From a bacterium (GTDB lineage Bacteria; SZUA-182; DTGQ01), in the NCBI GenBank assembly GCA_023512255.1, contig JAILZY010000114.1, positions 1 to 9,982 of the forward strand: DNA of 9,982 bases, read 5' to 3'. The notes under the pieces were generated by a model. That model ran no database searches, was not told where the DNA came from, and saw only the letters and a list, made by a program, of their open reading frames with translations. Both the position numbers and the translations under genes were made by a program. Below are positions 1 to 4,810 of the stretch, piece by piece; positions within the stretch are counted from its first letter, which is position 1, and every line of letters begins with the position of its first letter.

Positions 1-86
1 ACTTTCTTCTCTCTTTATTTTCTCTCCTCCCCTTTATATTTTCAACATTATTTTTTCAACATGGGGAACATCTGTAAAGGCTCTTT
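1..86. other. Non-coding tail downstream of tpx
   Basis: No gene is visible here. The stretch is pyrimidine-rich on the plus strand (positions 1-35) and then contains two direct copies of TTTTCAACAT (39-48 and 53-62). A weak inverted pair, AGGC (78-81) and GCCT (96-99) enclosing T and A runs, overlaps the tpx stop codon. It could fold at the end of the tpx mRNA, but no T-run follows on the minus strand, so I do not call it a terminator. Confidence 0.5.
53..74. repeat. 22-bp repeat, inverted copy at 9909-9930
   Basis: The core ATGGGGAACATCTG (61-74) occurs exactly, in reverse complement, at 9909-9922 near the other end of the window. The match extends to 22 bp with two mismatches. Both copies are intergenic: this one follows the tpx stop, the other lies upstream of the metalloprotease promoter. 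Short GGGGAACA-type sequences dispersed between genes suggest a REP-like family, but two copies alone do not prove that. Confidence 0.55.
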
Positions 87-626
87 TTACAAAAGGCCTC
101 TCACTGCCTCAAGTGCCCGCTCATAATCAGGGTGCTTGGTTGTATCGGCCACAATCTCCTTATGCCGGATTATCCCATTTGAATCGATCACAAATATAGA
201 GCGGGCAAGCAGCCTAAGCTCTTTGATCAAAACTCCATAGGCTAGGCCGAAAGATGCATCTCGGTGATCTGAGAGGACCTCCACGTTTTCTATGCCGGCT
301 GTAGTGCAAAATCTTTTGGCGGCAAAGGGAAGATCCATGCTGATGTTTATTATGGTTACCAGGTTTTTGGGAAAAGTTACTGCTTCTTGATTCAATCTCC
401 TGACCTGCAGATCACAGACAGGCGTATCAAGCGATGGGGTTGCGCTGATAAGGCAAATTTTCCCAGCAAAATCCTGCCGCAGGCTAACTTCCCGTGGCTC
501 CTGGTCAATAAGAGTAACGCAGCTTAAGGCTTTAAAGTCAGGGGCCTTATCCCCGACTTTCAGATCCGGGCCAAGCAGCGTGAGCGGCTTGCCGCGAGCC
601 GTAACCACACCTTTTCTCTCCTCCAT
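87..626 (-). CDS. tpx: Thiol peroxidase (atypical 2-Cys peroxiredoxin, Tpx)
   Basis: Reduces hydrogen peroxide and alkyl hydroperoxides in the cytoplasm (periplasm in some species) using thioredoxin-derived electrons. The 179-residue product is near the usual Tpx length of about 165-170. The N-terminus matches the family pattern (G-K-P-L-T, then VGDKAPDF). The peroxidatic cysteine lies in PSLDTPVC (Cys71) and the resolving cysteine in KRFC (Cys107), the Tpx arrangement rather than that of PrxQ/BCP. The downstream AYGVLI and arginine-containing RSIFVID segments also fit. I chose the start at 626 because AAGGAGA (635-641, minus strand) lies 8 nt before it. An upstream in-frame ATG at 668 would translate the leader repeat and lacks a ribosome site. 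The gene diverges from an ArsR-type regulator and may share its control region. Identity is confident; regulation is inferred. Confidence 0.95.
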   Translation of the reverse strand: MEERKGVVTARGKPLTLLGPDLKVGDKAPDFKALSCVTLIDQEPREVSLRQDFAGKICLISATPSLDTPVCDLQVRRLNQEAVTFPKNLVTIINISMDLPFAAKRFCTTAGIENVEVLSDHRDASFGLAYGVLIKELRLLARSIFVIDSNGIIRHKEIVADTTKHPDYERALEAVRGLL

Positions 627-645
627 TGCTCTATTCTCCTTAGAT

Positions 646-680
646 AAAACCCTAAAATGCAAAAGCAAAACCCTAAAATG
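646..680. repeat. Direct repeat AAAACCCTAAAATG x2 in tpx leader
   Basis: Two perfect 14-bp copies, at 646-659 and 667-680, are separated by 7 bp (21-bp period, two helical turns). They lie between the tpx start codon and a possible tpx -10 element (TATACT on the minus strand, 685-690, with no convincing -35). The spacing suits a dimeric regulator binding one DNA face, or the repeat may be a recent duplication. No known regulator motif is recognised. Confidence 0.6.
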
Positions 681-744
681 TGAAAGTATAATAAAACGAT
701 ATCCTTCATTACCTATCTCGGATTTTGGGACAGAATAATAGGAG

Positions 745-774
745 TTGACAAAGTAGCGATCTTTATATTAATAT
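745..774 (+). promoter_or_regulatory. Sigma-70-like promoter of the arsR-type operon
   Basis: A perfect -35 TTGACA (745-750) is followed after 18 bp by a -10-like TAATAT (769-774). Transcription would begin about 781-783, inside the operator candidate at 776-789 and roughly 25 nt before the ArsR start. The -10 region lies within the palindrome TATATTAATATA (764-775). Confidence 0.6.
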
Positions 775-775
775 A

Positions 776-789
776 TTAGTAGATACTAA
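776..789. promoter_or_regulatory. Inverted-repeat operator candidate TTAGTA-GA-TACTAA
   Basis: A perfect 6-2-6 inverted repeat lies just after the -10 element and over the predicted transcription start of the ArsR-type gene. ArsR/SmtB repressors typically bind AT-rich dyads in exactly this position to repress themselves. Whether it also controls the divergent tpx, whose start is 150 bp away, is unknown. Confidence 0.5.
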
Positions 790-805
790 AAAGGATTCCA
801 AGCTG

Positions 806-1171
806 ATGGATACCCAAAGATTAGCTCACATTTTCAAAATATTATCAGTGGATAATCGGCTTCGGATTATTCAGTTGTTAAAGGATCATGCTCCCTTGTG
901 TGTAGGGGCGATTTCAGCTCAGCTCGAAATTACCCAGGGAGCAGTATCCCAGCACTTGCGGCTGCTTCGAGACGCAAACCTTGTAGTGGCTGAAAAGCGT
1001 GGCTACTATATGCACTATCGCTTAAATTGGGAAACGCTCGCCCTGTGGTGGAAGGATGTAACCGAACATCTTCTAGGAGTAAATTTAGGAGTAAATTTAA
1101 CAGGTATTATTCCTTACTACAATGGTAGTGATTACCATGATGCAAACAAGGAGGAAAAAGATCATGTGTGA
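806..1171 (+). CDS. ArsR-family winged-helix transcriptional regulator
   Basis: A 121-residue DNA-binding repressor of the ArsR/SmtB superfamily. Residues 5-25 form the first helices (LAHIFKILSVDNRLRIIQLL). The helix-turn-helix covers about 33-57, with recognition helix TQGAVSQHLRLLRDANLV, and the wing follows (VAEKRGYYMHYRL, 61-73). In ArsR proper the first HTH helix carries a C-V-C arsenite site; here the site reads LCVG (Cys32 only), so classical As(III) sensing there is unlikely. Residues 91-98 are a duplicated GVNL, encoded by a perfect 12-bp tandem repeat (1075-1098). The start is ATG 806 with AAAAGGA (789-795) upstream. The gene overlaps the next small gene by 8 nt and diverges from tpx. 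Its ligand cannot be told from sequence; thiol, sulfur or metal sensing is inferred from the neighbours. Confidence 0.9.
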   Translation: MDTQRLAHIFKILSVDNRLRIIQLLKDHAPLCVGAISAQLEITQGAVSQHLRLLRDANLVVAEKRGYYMHYRLNWETLALWWKDVTEHLLGVNLGVNLTGIIPYYNGSDYHDANKEEKDHV

Positions 1172-1301
1172 TAAACAAAAAAGCTGTCAAAAACCAAAAA
1201 ATTTGACCGGAAAGCCTGAAAACTGCTCAGATGAGCAGATCAAAAAGTGTCACGGCAAGGTCAAGGAGCATCCGTGCTGCAGGAAAGATGAGAAAAAATA
1301 A
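1164..1301 (+). CDS. 45-aa cysteine-rich microprotein
   Basis: An unannotated-looking small gene with strong coding signals. A near-perfect AAGGAGGA (1148-1155) lies 8 nt before its ATG. The start overlaps the last 8 nt of the ArsR gene in another frame (ATGTGTGA), which suggests translational coupling. The product is very basic and soluble, with six cysteines (2, 8, 21, 29, 38, 39) and the segments GKPENCSDEQIKKCHG (17-31) and KEHPCC (34-39). It has no signal peptide or membrane segment. The cysteine and CH/HPCC spacing suits binding of a soft metal or a redox thiol role. I recall similar short 'GKPE-C...QIK-CHG...KEHPC' proteins next to ArsR-type regulators in anaerobes, but I cannot verify this here and know of no assigned function. 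It may be the effector or metal/thiol buffer of this divergon. Confidence 0.78.
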   Translation: MCDKQKSCQKPKNLTGKPENCSDEQIKKCHGKVKEHPCCRKDEKK

Positions 1302-1340
1302 TATCGGCACAACATTATTGGCACAAAAGGCTAGCTGATC

Positions 1341-1506
1341 GGCTCTCTTGCTAAGTGCGAAAAGCAGATCTGATTACCCAAGTCAATTGTAATTGTAGGC
1401 TCAAGTCAATTGTAGGGTAACTTAAGTCAATTGTAGGGTAATTATCCAATCAATTTTATGGGCGGACACAAGGTGGTCCGCCCAAATTGCGCATTTCGTT
1501 AGTGAG
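1341..1506. mobile_element. MITE-like palindromic element, copy 1
   Basis: Non-coding insert between the microprotein gene and rarA. One end carries GCTAAGTGCG (1350-1359) and the other TTGCGCATTT (1487-1496). Both decamers recur exactly, in reverse orientation, in the element at 4658-4768. The internal hairpin GGGCGGAC (1460-1467) / GTCCGCCC (1476-1483) has an 8-bp perfect stem and an 8-nt loop. Together with its flank it matches the second copy over 29 bp with 5 mismatches. No transposase is encoded, so this would be a non-autonomous element. The exact boundaries are inferred. Confidence 0.55.
1380..1441. repeat. Three short direct repeats of AAGTCAATTGTA
   Basis: Copies lie at 1380-1391, 1403-1420 and 1424-1441. 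The last two are identical over 18 bp (AAGTCAATTGTAGGGTAA) with a 21-bp period. The first is followed by a 6-bp internal duplication (AATTGTAATTGTAGG). CAATTG is itself palindromic. The array sits inside the MITE-like element and is absent from the other copy, so it looks like local slippage or duplication. There are no spacers of CRISPR type. Confidence 0.75.
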
Positions 1507-1571
1507 GGGGGATTAATTAACCTATTGAAAATGTTCATGTTAAACTTAAAAATAGGGAAGGGGGATAGCTT

Positions 1572-3035
1572 ATGATCAGCACCGGACGCTCATCACCTCT
1601 GGCTGACCGAATGCGGCCCCAATCCCTGGATGAATTTGTGGGCCAGGAGCATATCCTCGGCCCAGACAAACTGCTTCGCAAGGCCGTGGAAGAAGATCGA
1701 CTCCCATCGCTTATTCTCTGGGGCCCTCCTGGCAGTGGGAAAACCACCCTGGCCATGATTATTGCCCACATGAGCTCGGCTAATTTCATTCCCTTCTCGG
1801 CTGTGCTTTCTGGAGTCAAGGAAGTTAAGGATATTTTGAAAACCGCGGAAGAGGAGAGAAAGTACTACCGCAAAAAGACCATTCTGTTTGTTGATGAAAT
1901 TCACCGCTTCAACCGAGCTCAGCAGGACGCCTTTTTACACCATGTGGAAAACGGCACAATTACCCTAATCGGAGCGACTACGGAAAACCCCTCCTTTCAG
2001 GTGATTCCAGCTCTGTTGTCGAGGGCTATGGTCCTGGTCTTGCACCAGCTTGAGCCAGAGCATATCCGCACCATTCTGAAGCGGGCCTTGACTGATCAGG
2101 TGCGCGGGCTAGGTGCGGAAAATCTTGAGATTGAAGAGGAGGCCCTTGATTTTCTAAGCCACTCCTGCCACGGCGATGCCCGCACGGCTCTAAACGCCCT
2201 TGAGGCCTGTTTGGCCCTGCTTCCTCCAAAACCGCCGGCCACTGCTGGGGCAGGGGGAGGAGGAGTCAGCGGAGTCAGGAGAATCAGTCTCGGTATAGCT
2301 GAAGAGGCTTTGCAGCGCCGGGCTCTGCTCTATGACAAGGCAGGTGATGAGCACTACAATATCATCTCAGCCTTTATCAAGAGCATGCGGGGAAGCGATC
2401 CTGATGCTGCGGTCTATTGGTTGGCCAGAATGCTTGAGGCAGGAGAAGATCCGCTGTTTATTGCCAGGCGGATGATTATCTTTGCCTCCGAAGATATCGG
2501 TAACGCTGATCCGCAGGCTCTTCAGGTAGCGGTTTCGGCCAAAGATGCCTTTCATTTCGTCGGCCTGCCAGAAGGCTGGATTCCCTTGGCTCAGGCAGCC
2601 ACATATCTGGCCAGTGCTCCCAAGAGCAATGCCTCCTACATGGCCTATCGTCAGGCCAAGGAGGATGTCGATCGCTATGGATCTTTGCCGGTTCCTCTCC
2701 ATCTTCGGAATGCTCCGACTGGATTGATGAAAAAGCTGGGTTATGGTCAAGGTTATCAATATCCTCATGATACCAAAGAAGGATTTGTGGCCGAGGATTA
2801 TCTGCCGGATCAGTTGCGACAGAAAAGGTATTATTTTCCGTCAGATCGCGGCTATGAGGGTCTGATTAGCCAGCATCTGGCCAGGCTCAGAAAAATCAAG
2901 GAAGAGCGCGGCCCATTAGGGAAAAGCCCCAAGGAGGCAGAAACCAAACCGCCACAGCAGGCAGGGTTGAAAAAAGAGAAACCGAAAAAAGAAGAAGGTG
3001 ATGGGAACCGCGAGGGAGAGCAAACGGAGGAGTAA
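1572..3035 (+). CDS. rarA: Replication-associated recombination protein A (RarA/MgsA), AAA+ ATPase
   Basis: A cytoplasmic AAA+ ATPase related to clamp-loader subunits that acts at stalled replication forks and interacts with SSB. The AAA+ core shows Walker A GPPGSGKT (51-58), Walker B ILFVDE (104-109), sensor 1 GATTENPSF (134-142), a probable arginine finger in LLSRAM (148-153) and sensor 2 GDARTALN (201-208). The C-terminal MgsA/tetramerisation half is typical: HYNIISAFIKSMRGSDPDAAVYWLARM (261-287), FASEDIGNADP (305-314) and the KSNASY segment (351-356). At 487 residues it is longer than the usual 420-450. The extra length is a glycine-rich insert (PPATAGAGGGGVSGV, 221-235) before the C-terminal domain and a Lys/Glu/Pro-rich, probably disordered tail from about 445. 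ATG 1572 has GGGGG (1560-1564) 7 nt upstream. No clear co-transcribed partner; a MITE-like repeat lies directly upstream. Confidence 0.96.
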   Translation: MISTGRSSPLADRMRPQSLDEFVGQEHILGPDKLLRKAVEEDRLPSLILWGPPGSGKTTLAMIIAHMSSANFIPFSAVLSGVKEVKDILKTAEEERKYYRKKTILFVDEIHRFNRAQQDAFLHHVENGTITLIGATTENPSFQVIPALLSRAMVLVLHQLEPEHIRTILKRALTDQVRGLGAENLEIEEEALDFLSHSCHGDARTALNALEACLALLPPKPPATAGAGGGGVSGVRRISLGIAEEALQRRALLYDKAGDEHYNIISAFIKSMRGSDPDAAVYWLARMLEAGEDPLFIARRMIIFASEDIGNADPQALQVAVSAKDAFHFVGLPEGWIPLAQAATYLASAPKSNASYMAYRQAKEDVDRYGSLPVPLHLRNAPTGLMKKLGYGQGYQYPHDTKEGFVAEDYLPDQLRQKRYYFPSDRGYEGLISQHLARLRKIKEERGPLGKSPKEAETKPPQQAGLKKEKPKKEEGDGNREGEQTEE

Positions 3036-3148
3036 TTAGGGTGCGGAGAGCAAGACATAGGGAGAGCAGACAGAAGCAGTAATAAGGGGAAAAGCAGGTG
3101 GTGTGGGGAAAGATGCTTTTTGAGAATGCTTGAGGAAGAATTTGAGAG
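3036..3148. other. Purine-rich spacer with degenerate short repeats
   Basis: The gap between rarA and the TPR gene is strongly purine-rich on the plus strand. It continues the repetitive 3' end of rarA: GGGAGAGCA (3014-3022), CGGAGAGCAAGAC (3044-3056) and GGGAGAGCAGAC (3060-3071). A second duplication, ATGCTTGAGGAAGAAT (3126-3141), recurs at 3149-3165 with one extra G, and the second copy contains the start codon of the next gene. No terminator or convincing promoter is seen, so read-through from rarA is possible. Confidence 0.55.
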
Positions 3149-4156
3149 ATGCTTGAGGGAAGAATCAGAGAAGAGGGCAAGGGGTATGGCTTTGTGTTAC
3201 TGGCATTCTGGCTACTGCTACTTGTGCTCATACTCATGGCAGCTATCCAGCAGCAGGCAGCAGGAGCCGCCGAGCTGAGCGCTCTTACAGAAAGGGAAAA
3301 GATTTTGGCCTTTGCCGATCATCTTTTTGAAACAGGCGAATATTATCGAGCAATCACCGAATATTTCCGATTTTTATTCTTTTTCCCCACCGATCCTATG
3401 GTTGGGTTAGTTCGGCTAAAGATTGCCTATGCCTACCAGCGGGGAGCGCAGTGGGAGGATGCAGGCCAGCAGTTTGAAACCCTGTGCCGGGATTTTAAGG
3501 ATCAGGAGCTCGGGCGGCAAGCCTGCTTTCAGGCTGCCGAAACCTTGCGGCTGTCTGGAAATTTTCGGCAGGCTATTATCCGATATCGACAGTTCATTGA
3601 GGCCTACCCAAAGGATGAGCGAATAGAGCAAGCCTTGTTCAGAATTGGCTGTCTGCACCTTGAGCTTCATGAATGGCTGGATGCAGAGCGGGCCTTTTCC
3701 CAGGTCAAATCAGACAGCCAGCTCACCCTCTCGGCTGTATTTCTTAGCCGCGAAGCCAGGAGGCTGGCTGATCTGCCCTTGAAAAAACCAGGTCTAGCCG
3801 CGACTTTGTCGGCCATTGTTCCCGGTGCCGGGCAGGTGTACGCTGGGCGATACCGCGATGGTATTGCCGCATTTTTGGTTAATGGAGGCTTTATCTGGGG
3901 GGTAGCCGAAGCCTTCGATCAGAACCAAAAAGGGCTGGGGAGCATTCTCCTGGTTATGGAATTGGGCTGGTATGCGGGCAATATCTACAGCGCCATGAAC
4001 AGCAGCAGGAAATTTAACCAGCAAACCTTGGAAAAAAATCTTGTATCTTTGCGAGAGCGATGCTCCTTATCATTCAGGATCAAAGAAGGAATGAAGGGGC
4101 ATAACCATAGGACGAAAGCTGAAAAGTATCAACTCAGTTTCGATTTTCTCTTCTAA
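3149..4156 (+). CDS. Membrane-anchored TPR protein with C-terminal hydrophobic domain
   Basis: 335 residues. A basic N-terminus is followed by a strong hydrophobic helix (14-33, FVLLAFWLLLLVLILMAA), a signal peptide or signal anchor. About four TPR-like helical pairs follow: 51-84 (FETGEYYRAITEYFRFLFFFP), 88-120, 123-155 (RLSGNFRQAIIRYRQFIEAYPKD) and 159-190 (LHEWLDAERAFSQV). The C-terminal part (215-285) has PGAGQVYAGRYRDGIAAF followed by hydrophobic stretches, a pattern I associate with envelope proteins that join TPRs to a small membrane domain (resembling DUF5683-type regions). A basic tail follows. It probably acts as a periplasmic/inner-membrane scaffold, but no specific process can be assigned. 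The start is uncertain: ATG 3149 has only a weak purine-rich ribosome site and an out-of-frame duplicate ATG lies at 3126. The next in-frame Met (30) would remove the membrane helix, so 3149 is preferred. Confidence 0.85.
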   Translation: MLEGRIREEGKGYGFVLLAFWLLLLVLILMAAIQQQAAGAAELSALTEREKILAFADHLFETGEYYRAITEYFRFLFFFPTDPMVGLVRLKIAYAYQRGAQWEDAGQQFETLCRDFKDQELGRQACFQAAETLRLSGNFRQAIIRYRQFIEAYPKDERIEQALFRIGCLHLELHEWLDAERAFSQVKSDSQLTLSAVFLSREARRLADLPLKKPGLAATLSAIVPGAGQVYAGRYRDGIAAFLVNGGFIWGVAEAFDQNQKGLGSILLVMELGWYAGNIYSAMNSSRKFNQQTLEKNLVSLRERCSLSFRIKEGMKGHNHRTKAEKYQLSFDFLF

Positions 4157-4453
4157 TTTCACCTCCTGGCAGTGGTTCAGTTTAATTTAAAAATACCTTG
4201 AGATGAGGTTACAGTCAGTTGAAAATCAAAGCTTAAGGTCTATTTCTATAATTAGATGATTTTATTTGAGTTTCAATCAAATTGAACTAGTGCCCACCTC
4301 CTTGGGTCAATATTTACTACTAAAATGCATAATGGAAATGAGGTTGAGCCGTCCATTAGGTTGAGAATGCTGATGAGAAAATAAAAAAGCTGAAAAGTTT
4401 AATAACCATATCGTGGAAAAGAAGGGGGGGACCCACAAAAGGGGGTGTTAACA
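4157..4453. other. Non-coding gap with weak regulatory signals
   Basis: AT-rich with no credible gene. A perfect TATAAT (4247-4252) lacks a matching -35 at normal distance; TTGAAA (4219-4224) is 22 bp away. The imperfect palindrome AGTTTCAATCAAATTGAACT (4269-4288) follows 16 bp later. If that promoter is used, it would give the downstream 37-aa gene a leader of roughly 190 nt. G-runs at 4424-4430 and 4441-4445 lie just before the small gene. I recognise no riboswitch. Confidence 0.4.
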
Positions 4454-4567
4454 ATGATCGCCAGGATTAAAGAGTTAGAAATGTATGAAAAGGTTGTTTG
4501 GGGCATTTGTGGATCCTTTACCCTTATGATACTGGTGCTTGTTTTGTTTAACGTAGTAGCGCACTAA
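4454..4567 (+). CDS. 37-aa single-pass membrane microprotein
   Basis: A small gene with good expression signals: AAAAGGGGG (4437-4445) ends 8 nt before ATG 4454, and a strong intrinsic terminator begins 25 nt after the stop. The product has a charged N-terminus (MIARIKELEMYEKV, 1-14) and then a hydrophobic helix (about 15-35, WGICGSFTLMILVLVLFNVVA), ending in Ala-His. The charge pattern suggests the N-terminus in the cytoplasm and the tail across the inner membrane. It contains one cysteine (19) in the helix. I know of no family match. Such proteins often modulate larger membrane complexes, but no partner is visible, since neighbours on both sides are separated by gaps. That it is a gene rests on ribosome site, terminator and composition, not on homology. 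Confidence 0.62.
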   Translation: MIARIKELEMYEKVVWGICGSFTLMILVLVLFNVVAH

Positions 4568-4592
4568 GTTTTTAAAAAGTAGAAGCCACCAC

Positions 4593-4637
4593 CAGGGCCT
4601 TGAAAAAGTCAGGCTTTTTCAAGGCCCTGACTTTTTT
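4593..4637 (+). terminator. Strong intrinsic terminator with an alternative hairpin
   Basis: A perfect 16-bp stem (4593-4608 with 4614-4629; 5' arm CAGGGCCTTGAAAAAG) with 5-nt loop TCAGG is followed by AC and six T (4632-4637). It closes the 37-aa gene. The sequence also permits a competing 11-bp hairpin, AAAAAGTCAGG (4603-4613) with CCTGACTTTTT (4626-4636). On the minus strand the GTCAGG/CCTGAC pair is followed directly by five T, so it could also stop transcription coming from the convergent gene at 4811. Confidence 0.88.
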
Positions 4638-4657
4638 AAAGAAGTTTTCGCTTAATA

Positions 4658-4768
4658 GTCTTTTCGCTAACAAAATGCGCAAGCTGGGTGGACCTAAGGG
4701 CCGCCCCTAGACGTAGAGGTGGGTTTAAAATCCACCCCTACCTTGTGTTACGCACTTAGCGAAAGAAC
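4658..4768. mobile_element. MITE-like palindromic element, copy 2
   Basis: A 111-bp non-coding element with imperfect terminal inverted repeats: GTCTTTTCGCTAA (4658-4670) against TTAGCGAAAGAAC (4756-4768), 11 of 13 paired. It contains two hairpins: GGGTGGACC/GGGCCGCCC (4686-4694/4698-4706, one mismatch) and about 4713-4724/4730-4741 around TTTAAAA. It shares the exact decamers AAATGCGCAA (4673-4682) and CGCACTTAGC (4751-4760) with copy 1, in opposite orientation. No transposase or clear target-site duplication is visible. The terminal repeats and hairpins also make it a possible protein-binding or mRNA-processing element. Confidence 0.6.
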
Positions 4769-4800
4769 CACTTAGTGAGAAAACCACTTGGCGATAGCAC
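4753..4800. repeat. 16-bp degenerate tandem repeat, three copies
   Basis: Contiguous units CACTTAGCGAAAGAAC (4753-4768), CACTTAGTGAGAAAAC (4769-4784) and CACTTGGCGATAGCAC (4785-4800). The first unit includes the right terminal repeat of the MITE-like element, so the other two look like tandem duplications of its end that later diverged. The array ends 10 bp before the stop codon of the next, convergent gene. Confidence 0.75.
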
Positions 4801-4810
4801 ACCATTTAGA

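Noticed and set aside
627-668. Upstream ATG at 668 extending Tpx by 14 residues
   Set aside because: It would translate the leader direct repeat, has no Shine-Dalgarno, and the ATG at 626 has AAGGAGA at ideal spacing.
806-1301. Arsenic resistance operon
   Set aside because: No arsenite pump or reductase follows, and the regulator lacks the second cysteine of the arsenite site.
1380-1441. Possible CRISPR array
   Set aside because: Units are 12-18 bp with 3-11 bp between them, there are no unique spacers and no cas genes nearby.
1460-1483. Intrinsic terminator for the ArsR/microprotein operon
   Set aside because: The hairpin is good but is followed by AAATTGCG rather than a T-run, and it matches the repeat family at 4686-4706.
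1535-1904. Minus-strand ORFs opposite the start of rarA
   Set aside because: They are antisense to strongly conserved AAA+ codons, have low-complexity products and no ribosome sites.
3126-3278. Out-of-frame ORF of about 50 codons from ATG 3126
   Set aside because: It has a weak ribosome site and unlikely composition, and it overlaps the signal-anchor coding region of the TPR protein.
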